The notes: generated by a model from the sequence alone, not told the origin. A stretch of 64,000 bases of DNA from an uncultured Bacteroidia bacterium (GCA_902789245.1 CADAND010000001.1:62001-126000), one strand, 5' to 3'. Positions 28,194 through 37,938 are shown, numbered from the stretch's first letter. Made by a program: numbers and translations.

Positions 28194-31100
28194 ATGAAAA
28201 AAGCATCCCGCATTTTCCTCTCTTTGATTGCGGCTGCCGGTCTTTTCGCCGCTTGTCAGGGCGGCGGCGCCAAGAAGACCGCCGGTCCGGCCGTGTCCGC
28301 CGTCCGCGGCGAGACCGCCATGGCCCTCAACAACGAGGGTAACGCCATCAACGGCGAGGACATCGATCCCGAGGTCCCCACCATCCGTTTCATCAGCAAG
28401 GGCTCCATCCTTCCCTCCAAGGGCAGCCTGGACCTGCTTTTCGGCTCCGTTTCCTACGCCCAGGCGCAGGTGCGAGTCAAGAAGGTGTTCAGCAACAACA
28501 TCCTGCAGTTCCTGCAGCTGGACAGCTACGAGACGCGCTACGAGCTGTACAAAGTGGCCTCGGTGGTGGCCGACACGACGCTTGTGCTCGGCGACAAGGA
28601 CGCCGACCACATCCGCGAATGGAAAACCTACGGCCTGAGCCTCGACGAGCTGATCAAGCCCGAACCGGGCGCCATTTACCACATCGAAATCCGCGGCCGC
28701 GAGCCCCTCGTGGAGGAGGATTTCTGGGACAGCGACAGCTCCTTCGGCAACTATGAGACCTACGAGCAGCGCAGCGTCGACCTGCTGGCCAGCAACCTGG
28801 TCCTGATCGCCAAGCGCGGCGACAACGCCACCGAGGTCTTCGCCTACGACATCCTCAGCGGCAAGCCCGTCTCCGGCGCCAAGGTCAAGCTCTACAGCTT
28901 CGCGCAGCAGGAGCTTGCCAAGGGATCGACCAACGGCGAAGGACAGGTCTCCTTCCCGGCCCAGACCGATGCCAGCTTCGTCGTGGCCACGAGCGGGAAA
29001 GACTACGCATACCTCGACCTCAAAAATGAGAAGGCGCTCTCTACGAGCAACTTCGACGTCAGCGGCACCACCTATGACGGCGGCATCAAGGCCTACCTCT
29101 TCGGAGAGCGCGGCGTATGGCGCCCCGGCGACACGCTGCACGTCAGCATGGTCACCCTCTTCGACGACACGCCGCTGCCCGCCGGCCACCCGGTCACGGC
29201 GCAGCTCCGCAACCCGGACGGCCAGCTGGTCCAGACCCTCACGCAGAAGACCAACGCCTCCAACCTGTACCATTTCCCGTTCACGACCGACCAGGACGCC
29301 CCCTCGGGCCGCTGGCGCGTGGACGTGAGCCTGGGCGGCCAGACCTTCAGCAAGACGCTGCGCGTCGAGGCCATCAAGCCCAACAAACTGGACATCCAGC
29401 TGCACTTCCCGGGCGCCTATGTGACCACCTATCCGAGCGACAACAGCCGCTTCGACCTGTCCGTGGCCTGGCTCTACGGCGCTCCGGGCAGCGACCTCAA
29501 GGTCAACGGCGACCTGGAGATCTCCTCCGCCGCCACCCGCTTCAAGGGCTGGGAGGACTATGATTTCCAGGACGACGCCCGCTCTTTTGAAACCCAGACC
29601 TTCTCCTACAAGGACTTCAAGACGGGTGAGGAGGGCGAAGCCGGCATCAATACCCAGGTGGACATCAACCGGGCTTCCGCGCCCGGTATGCTGAGCGCGG
29701 GATTCACCTTCCGCGCCTTCGAGCCGAGCGGCGAATTCAGCACCAGCTACGCCAGCATCCCGATGTCCCCGTTCAGCAACTACGTCGGCATCAAGACCGA
29801 GCTCCAGAAGGACAAGTGGGGCGACCGCTTCATCCAGGCGGGCAAGTCCCAGAAGTTCGAAGTCGCCACCGTGGATCCCGACGGCAAGGCCACCAACACG
29901 GCCGGCCTGCACGCCGAGGTTTACCACGTGGACTGGAGCTGGTGGTGGGATGCTTCCGGCGAGATCGCCGGCTACATGGCCGGCCGGAGCAAGGAGCTCC
30001 TCTTCGAGAAGACCTTCTCCACCACGGGCGGCAAGGGCAGCTTCAGCTATGACTGGGCCGACGCCCCTTACGGCCTTTATTACATCCGCGTCACGGACAC
30101 CCGCGGCGGCCACGCCACCTCCATGCTCTGCGAGGTCAACGAGAGCGCCACGACCGACGCCTCCGACGGCTCCACACAGCTCAACATGCTGATTGACAAG
30201 GAGAAATATGCAGTCGGCGAGACGGCCCGCATCACGATTCCCTCTACGTCCGGCGCCAGCGCCCTCGTCTCCATCGAGAAGGGCGGCAAGATCCTGAGCA
30301 CGCGCCGTGTGCAGTGCTTCGACGGCAGCACGGAGATCCGCATCCCCGTGACCAAGGACATGACCCCGAACGCCTATGCGTCCATCGCCCTGATCCAGCC
30401 GCACGGCAACGTCCACAACGACGCGCCGATCCGCCTCTACGGCGTGAAGAACATCAACGTCGAGGACCCCGCCTCACACCTCGCTCCGGTGATCGAAATC
30501 CCGGTCGAGACCAAGCCGGAGTCCACCCTGAACTTCAAGGTCAAAGAAGAAAAGGGCCGCGCGATGAGCTACGTCGTCGCCCTCGTGGATGAGGGCCTCC
30601 TTTCCCTGACCGGTTTCAAGACCCCGGACGCCTGGGCCGCCTTCTACGCCAAGGAGGCCCTGCGCGTGCGTACCTGGGATGAGTATGATTCCGTCATCGG
30701 TGCCTACGGCGGCCACATCGAGCAGCTGTTCGCAATCGGCGGCGACGAAGACGGCGGCAACGGCGCGCTCAAGCGCCAGGGCGCCGACCGCTTCAAGCCG
30801 GTCGTGGCCTACCTCGGACCCTTCGAGCTGAAGGCCGGCAAGACCGCTTCGCACAGCGTCCAGGTGCCGCAGTACATCGGCTCGCTGCGTGCCATGGTCA
30901 TTGCCACCGACGGCAAGGCCCAGGGCAGCACTTCCCAGGATGTCGCCGTGACCCAGCCCGTGATGGTCCAGGCCACGCTGCCGCGCACGCTCAGCATCGG
31001 CGAGACCATCCGCATCCCGTCCACGGTCATTGCCCTCAAGGACGGCGTGGGCAAGGTCAAGCTGGACATCCAGACCGACGACCTGCTCACGGTCAACGGT

Positions 31101-32768
31101 CCTTCCACGCTCGAGACCACCATCACGAAGGCCGGCCAGCAGGTTGAGTACTTCGAGGTCCGGGTCGGCGACCGGACCGGCATCGCGCACGTGACCGTCA
31201 CGGCGCAGGCCGGCTCCGACAAGTCCGTCAGCCGCGTGGAGATCGATGTGTTCAACCCGAACCCGCCCGTGACGCGCATCCAGTCCTTCCTGCTTGATGC
31301 AGGCAAGAACAAGGACGCTACCGCCGAACTCTTCGGCCTGCCCGGCACGAACAGCGTGGCCGTGGAGCTCTCCTCCATCCCCGCCATCGACCTGGGCCGC
31401 CGTCTGAAATACCTGATCGAATACCCGTACGGTTGCGTCGAGCAGACGATTTCCGCCGCATTCCCGCAGCTCTACCTGAGCCAGGTGATGGAGTGCGATG
31501 AGAACACCGTGGCGCGCAGCGCCCGCAACGTCACCGCCGCCATCAACCGCCTGCACAGCTTCCGCCGCCCGGACGGCTCCCTGAGCTACTGGCCCGGCAG
31601 CAACTATTCTTCTTCCTTCGGCACCGCTTACGCCCTCCACTTCCTCCAGGAGGCGGAGAACCAGGGCTATGCCGTGCCTGCCGACCTCAAGGCCGGCCTG
31701 ATCCGCTACCTGACAGGCAGTGTGGTCAGCAACAAGAAGGAGGACGACATCGTGCGCGCCTACGGCCTCTACGCCCTCGCCGCGGCCGGCAAGCCGCAGC
31801 GCAGCGCCATGAACCTGCTCCGCGAGTCGGTCAAAAAGATGCCGCGCAATGCGGTCTGGATGCTCGCCGGCGCCTTCGCCAGCGATGGCAAGAAGCAGGT
31901 GGCCACGCAGCTGACCAACGGCCTGCCGTACCTGGAAAATTCCGACCAGTACTACTACAACTGGTATGGCAGCGAGGACCGCAACATGGCCATCGCCCTG
32001 CGCACCTCCATCCTCACCGGCCAGAAGGAGACCGCCTTCGAGCTCGCCGAGAAGGTGGCGGCCCGCCTGAACGACAGCCAGCACTACATGAGTACGCAGT
32101 CCACCGCCTGGGCGCTCTACGCCATCTGCGACTACGCCCGGACGATTGCCGGCGGCGGCGTGAACGCCACCGTCAAGGGCCCGGAGAAGAGCTACAAGCT
32201 CAGTTCCTCCAAGGCGCTCGTCCGCCAGGAAATCGCCCTCGGCAAGGATGCCTCCGGCAAAGCCCAGCTGAACGTCTCCAATACGGGCAGCGGTACGCTG
32301 CACGCCGTGGTGGCCGTGACCGGCACGCCGAAGGCGGGCGAGGAGAAGCCCAAGGCCGACGGCCTGTCCATGAAGGTCACCTTCCTCGATCCCGACGGAC
32401 AGCCGATCCGCGTGGACACCCTGTCCCGCGGCCGTAACTTCAAGGCTGTCGTGACCATCACCAACACCGGCTCCGCCTACGCGAGCAACCTCGCCCTGGC
32501 CCAGAAGTTCCCGTCCGGCTGGGAGATTCAGAACGACCGCATCGGCAAGGAGAACTACTCCTATCCCGCCGGCGTGACGTATCAGGATATCCGCGACGAC
32601 CGCGTCTACAGCTTCTTCGACCTCGGCGCCGGCCAGAGCGTAGTCATCACCACGGGCCTTACCGCCACCTACCCGGGACGTTTCTACCTCCCGGCCGTCA
32701 GTTGCGAGGCCATGTATGACGATAAGATTTCCGCCCTCGTCCCCGGCAAGTGGACGGAGGTGAAGTAG
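28194..32768 (+). CDS. Bacterial alpha-2-macroglobulin lipoprotein with thioester
   Basis: 1524-residue envelope lipoprotein. Type II signal with lipobox ending at Cys21 (GLFAAC). MG-type beta domains occupy the N-terminal 900 residues, and the thioester motif GCVEQ has Cys1081 and Gln1084, the pair that forms the reactive bond. A helical thioester domain (about 1080-1350) and a C-terminal receptor-like domain follow. The family traps attacking proteases after bait cleavage and is thought to guard the periplasm together with PBP1C. Start ATG 28194 gives the lipoprotein signal; the open frame extending upstream lies within pbpC on the other strand. Confidence 0.92.
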   Translation: MKKASRIFLSLIAAAGLFAACQGGGAKKTAGPAVSAVRGETAMALNNEGNAINGEDIDPEVPTIRFISKGSILPSKGSLDLLFGSVSYAQAQVRVKKVFSNNILQFLQLDSYETRYELYKVASVVADTTLVLGDKDADHIREWKTYGLSLDELIKPEPGAIYHIEIRGREPLVEEDFWDSDSSFGNYETYEQRSVDLLASNLVLIAKRGDNATEVFAYDILSGKPVSGAKVKLYSFAQQELAKGSTNGEGQVSFPAQTDASFVVATSGKDYAYLDLKNEKALSTSNFDVSGTTYDGGIKAYLFGERGVWRPGDTLHVSMVTLFDDTPLPAGHPVTAQLRNPDGQLVQTLTQKTNASNLYHFPFTTDQDAPSGRWRVDVSLGGQTFSKTLRVEAIKPNKLDIQLHFPGAYVTTYPSDNSRFDLSVAWLYGAPGSDLKVNGDLEISSAATRFKGWEDYDFQDDARSFETQTFSYKDFKTGEEGEAGINTQVDINRASAPGMLSAGFTFRAFEPSGEFSTSYASIPMSPFSNYVGIKTELQKDKWGDRFIQAGKSQKFEVATVDPDGKATNTAGLHAEVYHVDWSWWWDASGEIAGYMAGRSKELLFEKTFSTTGGKGSFSYDWADAPYGLYYIRVTDTRGGHATSMLCEVNESATTDASDGSTQLNMLIDKEKYAVGETARITIPSTSGASALVSIEKGGKILSTRRVQCFDGSTEIRIPVTKDMTPNAYASIALIQPHGNVHNDAPIRLYGVKNINVEDPASHLAPVIEIPVETKPESTLNFKVKEEKGRAMSYVVALVDEGLLSLTGFKTPDAWAAFYAKEALRVRTWDEYDSVIGAYGGHIEQLFAIGGDEDGGNGALKRQGADRFKPVVAYLGPFELKAGKTASHSVQVPQYIGSLRAMVIATDGKAQGSTSQDVAVTQPVMVQATLPRTLSIGETIRIPSTVIALKDGVGKVKLDIQTDDLLTVNGPSTLETTITKAGQQVEYFEVRVGDRTGIAHVTVTAQAGSDKSVSRVEIDVFNPNPPVTRIQSFLLDAGKNKDATAELFGLPGTNSVAVELSSIPAIDLGRRLKYLIEYPYGCVEQTISAAFPQLYLSQVMECDENTVARSARNVTAAINRLHSFRRPDGSLSYWPGSNYSSSFGTAYALHFLQEAENQGYAVPADLKAGLIRYLTGSVVSNKKEDDIVRAYGLYALAAAGKPQRSAMNLLRESVKKMPRNAVWMLAGAFASDGKKQVATQLTNGLPYLENSDQYYYNWYGSEDRNMAIALRTSILTGQKETAFELAEKVAARLNDSQHYMSTQSTAWALYAICDYARTIAGGGVNATVKGPEKSYKLSSSKALVRQEIALGKDASGKAQLNVSNTGSGTLHAVVAVTGTPKAGEEKPKADGLSMKVTFLDPDGQPIRVDTLSRGRNFKAVVTITNTGSAYASNLALAQKFPSGWEIQNDRIGKENYSYPAGVTYQDIRDDRVYSFFDLGAGQSVVITTGLTATYPGRFYLPAVSCEAMYDDKISALVPGKWTEVK

Positions 32769-32781
32769 ACAGTTCTGTCTA
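32766..32781. terminator. Symmetrical hairpin made of two convergent stop codons
   Basis: TAGACAG (32766-32772) and CTGTCTA (32775-32781) are exact reverse complements. The plus-strand TAG ends the alpha-2-macroglobulin gene and the minus-strand TAG ends the MBL hydrolase gene. No T run follows, so termination is uncertain. Confidence 0.4.
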
Positions 32782-33483
32782 GATTCCGTGAATGACCACG
32801 GGCTCCAGGTCGGAGTCCGTGGTTTTTTCTTCCGGCTCGTTGAAGGGCTCCAGGAAGGGGTTCCCGGTACGCTCCTTGCCGATGGTGGAGGTGGGGCCGT
32901 GGCCCGGGAAGATGCGGATGGCCGGGTCGAGCAGGATGATTTTCTCCATGATGGAGCGGATCTCGTCGTCGTACTCGCTGTACGGGAAATCCGTGCGTCC
33001 GATGGAGCCGGCGAAGAGGGTGTCGCCCGTGAAGAGAATGCCTGCCTCGCGCTCAAGGAAGCAGACGCCGCCCGGGGTGTGGCCGGGGGTATGGATGACC
33101 TCGAAGGTCATGCCCGCGACCGCCAGCGGTCCCTCCTGGAGCGGCGTCCAGGTGAAGCTTACATCCGGGGGCGTGAGCCCCAGGCGGTCGGCCATCTCGG
33201 CGCTGTAGCCCAGCAGGGCCTTGTCGGCGGGATGCAGATAGACCGGGATGCCGCCGAAGCGGTCCTGGAGCGGCTTGACGCCGAAAACATGGTCGAAGTG
33301 GGCGTGCGTGAGCAGGATGGCCTCGGGGGTCAGCCGCTCTTCGGAGAGCAGGTCTTCGAGGGGTTCGAGGTCGTCGGCGCCGTAGCAGCCGGGATCGACG
33401 ATCACGCAGCGGCCGGCGTCGCGCCAGGCCACATAGCAACGCTCCTGGAGGAGGTTGCAGCCGATAGAGCGGATATTGAGCAT
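32779..33483 (-). CDS. MBL-fold hydrolase (glyoxalase II-like)
   Basis: 234-residue metallo-beta-lactamase-fold enzyme. The zinc motif THAHFDH (about 58-64), the later HTPGHTPG, and a metal-bridging Asp in FTGDTLF are all present, followed by PGHGP near the end. This is the pattern of the hydroxyacylglutathione hydrolase-like/YcbL group that hydrolyses thioesters; Bacteroidota usually lack glutathione, so the substrate is open. Start at ATG 33483; the longer frame upstream crosses the divergent promoters and the dNK gene. Cytoplasmic. Confidence 0.87.
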   Translation of the reverse strand: MLNIRSIGCNLLQERCYVAWRDAGRCVIVDPGCYGADDLEPLEDLLSEERLTPEAILLTHAHFDHVFGVKPLQDRFGGIPVYLHPADKALLGYSAEMADRLGLTPPDVSFTWTPLQEGPLAVAGMTFEVIHTPGHTPGGVCFLEREAGILFTGDTLFAGSIGRTDFPYSEYDDEIRSIMEKIILLDPAIRIFPGHGPTSTIGKERTGNPFLEPFNEPEEKTTDSDLEPVVIHGI

Positions 33484-33504
33484 TTCTTTACGTCTTTTGC
33501 TTGG

Positions 33505-33512
33505 CAAAATTA
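33505..33512 (-). promoter_or_regulatory. -7 box TAATTTTG of the MBL hydrolase gene
   Basis: Exact consensus, 21 nt before ATG 33483. Confidence 0.6.
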
Positions 33513-33524
33513 CAAAACTTATGT

Positions 33525-33532
33525 TAAATTTG
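33525..33532 (+). promoter_or_regulatory. -7 box TAAATTTG of the first deoxynucleoside kinase
   Basis: Exact consensus, 23 nt before ATG 33556, 12 bp from the opposite box. TTG at 33501-33503 gives a -33 element at 21-bp spacing. Confidence 0.65.
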
Positions 33533-33555
33533 TATGTTGCACTTATCGTGTCCGC

Positions 33556-34170
33556 ATGCATATCGGAATCGCAGGAAATATCGGGAGCGGCAAGACGACC
33601 CTGACGCGGAAACTGGCTGAGTATTACGGCTGGACGCCGCGCTACGAGGCCGTGACCTACAATCCCTACCTGGAGGATTACTACAAGGACATCCCGCGCT
33701 GGTCGTACAACCTGGAGACCTACTTCCTGGCGCAGCGCTTCCAGGACCTGCTGGAGATTTCGAAGTCCGAGGACGTCATCATTCAGGACCGCACGATCCT
33801 GGAGGGCGTGGAGATTTTCGTAGCCAACAACCATGCGCTCGGGAACCTCTCGGACCGTGACTATGAGACGTACATGCAGCTTTTCCGCCTGATGATGTCG
33901 ATGGTCAACCCGCCCGACCTGCTGATCTACCTGCGCTGCGGCGTGCCGCATCTGGTGGAACAGATCCAGAAGCGCGGACGCGACTATGAGCAGAGCATGA
34001 ATCTGGAGTACCTGGCCGGCCTGAACGAGCGTTACGAGAAGTGGATCGAGGCTTACAGGGACCCACTGCTGGTGATCGAAGCCGACCAGATGGACTTTGA
34101 AAACAATCCGGAAGATTTCGCCCGGATAACCGACAAGATTGACGCGGAACTGTTCGGCCTATTCAAATAA
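33556..34170 (+). CDS. Deoxynucleoside kinase, first of a tandem pair
   Basis: 204-residue kinase of the deoxynucleoside kinase family (dGK/dAK/dCK type), which phosphorylates deoxynucleosides in salvage. P-loop GNIGSGKTTL (about 7-16), catalytic/dimer segment IIQDRTILEG (about 76-85), and the lid arginines in QKRGRDYE. Start ATG 33556 places the P-loop at the N-terminus as in the family; the open frame before it lies over the MBL gene. It is followed 36 bases later by a close paralogue. Confidence 0.9.
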   Translation: MHIGIAGNIGSGKTTLTRKLAEYYGWTPRYEAVTYNPYLEDYYKDIPRWSYNLETYFLAQRFQDLLEISKSEDVIIQDRTILEGVEIFVANNHALGNLSDRDYETYMQLFRLMMSMVNPPDLLIYLRCGVPHLVEQIQKRGRDYEQSMNLEYLAGLNERYEKWIEAYRDPLLVIEADQMDFENNPEDFARITDKIDAELFGLFK

Positions 34171-34174
34171 TTCG

Positions 34175-34182
34175 TACATTTG
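34175..34182 (+). promoter_or_regulatory. -7 box TACATTTG of the second deoxynucleoside kinase
   Basis: Exact consensus, 24 nt before ATG 34207, so the second kinase can be expressed on its own. Confidence 0.6.
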
Positions 34183-34206
34183 CAAGCTATAAAGATATAG
34201 AGATAT

Positions 34207-34845
34207 ATGCATATTGCGATCGCAGGAAATATCGGCAGCGGCAAAACCACGCTCACCAAGATGCTGGCCGCCCACTACGGATGGATCCCGAAATTCGAAT
34301 CCGTGGACTTCAATCCGTACCTGTCCGATTTCTATGAGGACATGGAGCGCTGGTCGTTCAATCTCCAGATCTACTTCCTGAACAAGCGTTTCAAGGACGT
34401 GGTGGAGATCGCCAAGACCGACGACGTCATCATCCAGGACCGCACCATCTACGAGGATGCCCGCATCTTTGCGCCCAACCTGCATGACATGGGCCTGATG
34501 AGCACCCGCGATTTCGAGAATTACACCGACCTCTTCGACCTGATGATGTCCCTGGTCGGCAACCCGGACCTGCTCATCTATCTCCGCTCCAGCATCCCCA
34601 ACCTGATCTCGCAGATCCAGAAGCGCGGCCGCGAGTACGAGAAGAGCATCCGCATCGACTACCTGACCGGTCTGAACGAGAAATATGAGAACTGGATCAA
34701 GGACTACGACGGTAACCTGCTGGTCATCGACGCCGACAACATCAAGTTCGGCAACAATCCCGAGGATTTCGAGAAAGTGACGGACATGATTGACGCGCAG
34801 CTCTACGGCCTCTTCGCGCCGAAGCCCTCGCAGTTCGGAGAATAA
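34207..34845 (+). CDS. Deoxynucleoside kinase, second of a tandem pair
   Basis: 212-residue paralogue of the preceding kinase. P-loop GNIGSGKTTL, IIQDRTIYED and QKRGREYE are kept in the same places, but the substrate-pocket surroundings differ (for example FESVDFNPYLSDFYED here and YEAVTYNPYLEDYYKD in the first). Adjacent pairs of such kinases in lactobacilli form a dAK/dGK heterodimer; by analogy the two could assort or specialise here (inference). It has its own -7 box. Confidence 0.9.
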   Translation: MHIAIAGNIGSGKTTLTKMLAAHYGWIPKFESVDFNPYLSDFYEDMERWSFNLQIYFLNKRFKDVVEIAKTDDVIIQDRTIYEDARIFAPNLHDMGLMSTRDFENYTDLFDLMMSLVGNPDLLIYLRSSIPNLISQIQKRGREYEKSIRIDYLTGLNEKYENWIKDYDGNLLVIDADNIKFGNNPEDFEKVTDMIDAQLYGLFAPKPSQFGE

Positions 34846-34879
34846 AGGAAATTCACAATACTAAAACCGTAAATATCAA

Positions 34880-36163
34880 ATGGAAAAGAAAAAAGTTAAC
34901 ATGGTGGCGGTCGTGACGATGTGCTTCATCTTCGCGATGATCTCTTTCGTCACCAACATGGCCGCACCGTTCGGCAACATCTGGCAGGTCAAGTATTCCA
35001 ACGCCGGTATGCTTGGAAACTTGATGAACTTCGCTGCATATCTGTTCATGGGTATCCCCGCAGGTAAGATGCTGGTCAAGGTGGGCTATAAGAAAACGAC
35101 GCTCATCGCCCTGGCCGTCGGCCTCGTGGGCGTGTTCGTCCAGTGGCTCTCCAGCAAGGTCGGCGGCGGTTCGCTCGTCATCTACCTCCTCGGCGCCTTC
35201 ATCTGCGGCTTCTGCGTCTGCATGCTGAATACCGTCGTGAACCCGATGCTGAATATTCTGGGCGGCGGCGGCAACCGCGGCAACCAGTTCATCCAGATCG
35301 GCGGCACGCTGAACTCCCTGTCCGGCACGCTGACTCCGTTCCTGGTGGGTGTGCTCATCGGCACGGTCACGGACAAGACCTCCATGTCCGACGTGGCTCC
35401 GCTGCTCTTCATCGCGATGGGTGTGTTCGCCGTGGCGTTCGTCATCATTTCCTTCGTGAAGATTCCCGAGCCTGCGCAGGAGCGCAAGTCCGTCAAGTAC
35501 GAGGCCAGCCCGTGGAAGTTCCGCCACTGCGTGCTCGGCATCGTGGCCATCTTCTTCTATGTCGGCATTGAGATCGGCATTCCTTCCCAGCTGAACTTCT
35601 TCCTGTCCGACCCGAACGGCAAGGGCGCCTTCGCCGCCGGCACGCTTGGTGCCGCCGCCATCGGCGGTGCCATCGCCGCCATGTACTGGCTGCTCATGAT
35701 GGTGGGCCGTCTGTGCAGCTCCCTCATCAGCGGTAAGGTCAGCACCCGCGCCCAGCTGGTGACCCTGTCCTCTGTGGCCATCCTGCTCATCTTCCTGGGC
35801 ATCGTGCTGCCGAAGGACATCATGGTGTCCATGCCGGGCTACGTGGCCGGCCAGGGCTTCGTGATGCACAGCGTCCCCGTGACCGCCCTGCTCTTCGTGC
35901 TCTGCGGTCTGTGCACCTCCGTGATGTGGGGTGCCATCTTCAACCTCTCCGTCGAGGGTCTCGGCAAGTACACCGAGCAGGCTTCCGGCATCTTCATGAT
36001 GATGGTGGTCGGCGGCGGCATCATGCCCCTCCTCCAGGACGTCATCGCGAAGAACGTCAGCTACATGGCCTCCTATTGGCTGGTCATCGCGATGCTCGCC
36101 TACATCCTCTTCTACGCTGTCTGGGGCAGCAAGAACGTGAACAAAGACATCCCTGTGGAATAA
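34880..36163 (+). CDS. MFS sugar transporter (FHS/FucP-like)
   Basis: 427-residue major facilitator with twelve predicted helices. The N-terminal half contains GIPAGKMLVKVGYKKT (loop 2-3 motif) and the segment CMLNTVVNPMLN, which resembles the FucP/GluP-type fucose:H+ and glucose/galactose symporters. The next gene is a ROK-type sugar kinase 20 bases downstream, which supports uptake and phosphorylation of a hexose. No -7 box was found in the 34-base gap after the second kinase gene; the leader may be part of that transcript. Confidence 0.83.
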   Translation: MEKKKVNMVAVVTMCFIFAMISFVTNMAAPFGNIWQVKYSNAGMLGNLMNFAAYLFMGIPAGKMLVKVGYKKTTLIALAVGLVGVFVQWLSSKVGGGSLVIYLLGAFICGFCVCMLNTVVNPMLNILGGGGNRGNQFIQIGGTLNSLSGTLTPFLVGVLIGTVTDKTSMSDVAPLLFIAMGVFAVAFVIISFVKIPEPAQERKSVKYEASPWKFRHCVLGIVAIFFYVGIEIGIPSQLNFFLSDPNGKGAFAAGTLGAAAIGGAIAAMYWLLMMVGRLCSSLISGKVSTRAQLVTLSSVAILLIFLGIVLPKDIMVSMPGYVAGQGFVMHSVPVTALLFVLCGLCTSVMWGAIFNLSVEGLGKYTEQASGIFMMMVVGGGIMPLLQDVIAKNVSYMASYWLVIAMLAYILFYAVWGSKNVNKDIPVE

Positions 36164-36183
36164 CCATCTAAACCAAGCGACTT

Positions 36184-37146
36184 ATGGCAAGACAATTTGT
36201 AGTCGGTGTTGACATCGGAGGACAGACCTCCAAGATCGGCGTCGTGGACACCCGCGGCGATGTGTTGGCGCAGAGCGTGATCCGCACGGATACCTTCGGC
36301 GAGGATTCGAACGCCTATATCGAGGCCCTGGCCGAAGCCATCAAGGCTTGCGTGGCCGCGGCCGACAAGACCATGGAGGATATCCGCGGTATCGGTGTCG
36401 GTGCGCCGAACGGCAATTATTACACAGGAGAGGTGGCATTCGCCCCGAACCTCGCCTGGGCGGCCAAAGAGTCCGTTCCCCTGGCCAAGAAGCTGTCCGA
36501 ATCCTGCGGCGTGCCTGTGTCCCTGACCAACGACGCCAATGCGGCGGCGGTGGGCGAGATGGCTTACGGCGCTGCGCGCGGTATGAAGAATTTCATCATG
36601 ATCACCCTTGGCACCGGCGTCGGCAGCGGCATCGTGGTGGACGGCAAGGTCCTCTACGGCCATGACGGATTCGCCGGTGAACTGGGCCACACCTGCGTCG
36701 TCCGCAACAACGGACGGATCTGCGGTTGCGGCAAGACCGGCTGCCTGGAGGCCTACTGCTCCGCCATGGGTATCGCCCGCACGGCACGCGAGTGGCTGGA
36801 GGCTTCCGGCCAGCCGACCCCGCTGCGCGAGCTGCAGACCATCACCTCCAAGGACATCTACGACGCCGCCAAGCAGGGCGACAATTTCTCCCTCCGGCTG
36901 TTCGACTATACGGGTACGCTCCTCGGCCAGAGCTTCGCGGACTTCGTGGCGTTCAGCGCCCCGGAGGCCATCGTGCTCTTCGGCGGCCTGGCCCGCGCCA
37001 AGGAGTTCCTCTACGAGCCGATGAAGCGCGCGATGGAGGACAACCTGCTCAAGATCTGGAAGGGCAAGGTGGAGATTATCTTCTCCGAGCTCAAGGAGTC
37101 CGACGCCGCCATCCTCGGCGCCTCCGCCCTGGCTTGGGAATTATAA
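36184..37146 (+). CDS. ROK family sugar kinase (glucokinase-like)
   Basis: 320-residue ROK kinase. The phosphate-binding start DIGGQTSKIG is close to the family's DIGGTKIA, the GELGHTC segment supplies the substrate His, and the zinc motif has Cys180, Cys182 and Cys187 (CGCGKTGC). The catalytic Asp lies in SLTNDANAAAVGE. Likely phosphorylates glucose or another hexose brought in by the preceding transporter; N-acetylmannosamine or fructose kinases share the fold, so the substrate is not fixed. Confidence 0.88.
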   Translation: MARQFVVGVDIGGQTSKIGVVDTRGDVLAQSVIRTDTFGEDSNAYIEALAEAIKACVAAADKTMEDIRGIGVGAPNGNYYTGEVAFAPNLAWAAKESVPLAKKLSESCGVPVSLTNDANAAAVGEMAYGAARGMKNFIMITLGTGVGSGIVVDGKVLYGHDGFAGELGHTCVVRNNGRICGCGKTGCLEAYCSAMGIARTAREWLEASGQPTPLRELQTITSKDIYDAAKQGDNFSLRLFDYTGTLLGQSFADFVAFSAPEAIVLFGGLARAKEFLYEPMKRAMEDNLLKIWKGKVEIIFSELKESDAAILGASALAWEL

Positions 37147-37170
37147 GAGAATCATTAAAGGTTTAATAAA

Positions 37171-37938
37171 ATGAAAGCAAACAAGTTTTTTGCAGTCCTG
37201 CTGATTGGACTTGCAGCGGTGGCTTGCACGAGCAAGCCGGGGGAGCAGCTCCCCAAAGAATTCCAGCCTTCCAAGGCACAGGTGGACTCCGTGAGCTACC
37301 TGCTCGGTATCAACTTCGGTTCCTTCCTGAAGGGTTATGACTTCGGCTCCGACCTCAACTACGGCGAGATCGTCAAGGGCATGAAGGACTTCGTGAACGC
37401 GAAGGGCAATGTTCAGGATCCTGAGTTTGTCAAGCAGTTCAAGGTGGACCCGAACGAGATGAACAACCTGTTCAACAGCTACCTGGAGAAGCGCAGCAGC
37501 GGCATCTCCATGATGACCAAGCAGAAGAGCGAGAAGTTCCTCGAGGCCAACGCCAAGAAGGAAGGCGTCGTCACGACCGAGTCCGGCCTGCAGTACCGTA
37601 TCATCGAGCCGGGCAACGACGTGAAGCCGGGCCCGCAGGATACCGTCTGGGTGCGCTACACGGGTTCCCTCATCGACGGTACCGTGTTCGACCAGGTGCG
37701 TGAGGATGCCGATCCGATCCGCCTGACGCTCAACCACGTCGTCGCCGGCTGGACCGAGGGCCTGCAGCTCATCGGCGAGGGTGGCAAGATCGACCTCTTC
37801 CTGCCGGCCTCCCTGGGCTATGGCGAGGAGGGTCACCAGACCATCCCGGGCAACTCCGCGCTGATCTTCAACGTCGAGCTGACCAAGGTCGCCCCGTACG
37901 TGGAGCCCGCTCCGGTGGAGGAGACCAAGAAGAAATAA
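37171..37938 (+). CDS. FKBP-type peptidyl-prolyl isomerase lipoprotein
   Basis: 255-residue envelope lipoprotein with a lipobox ending at Cys19 (AVAC). An N-terminal helical dimer domain (about 30-130, FkpA/Mip type) is followed by an FKBP domain at about 135-245 with the core FDQVREDADPIRL and the GYGEEG segment of the active site. It speeds proline cis-trans isomerisation of exported proteins. The last 12 residues are charged and rich in Pro/Glu/Lys. It lies 24 bases after the ROK gene and ends before a strong terminator. Confidence 0.9.
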   Translation: MKANKFFAVLLIGLAAVACTSKPGEQLPKEFQPSKAQVDSVSYLLGINFGSFLKGYDFGSDLNYGEIVKGMKDFVNAKGNVQDPEFVKQFKVDPNEMNNLFNSYLEKRSSGISMMTKQKSEKFLEANAKKEGVVTTESGLQYRIIEPGNDVKPGPQDTVWVRYTGSLIDGTVFDQVREDADPIRLTLNHVVAGWTEGLQLIGEGGKIDLFLPASLGYGEEGHQTIPGNSALIFNVELTKVAPYVEPAPVEETKKK

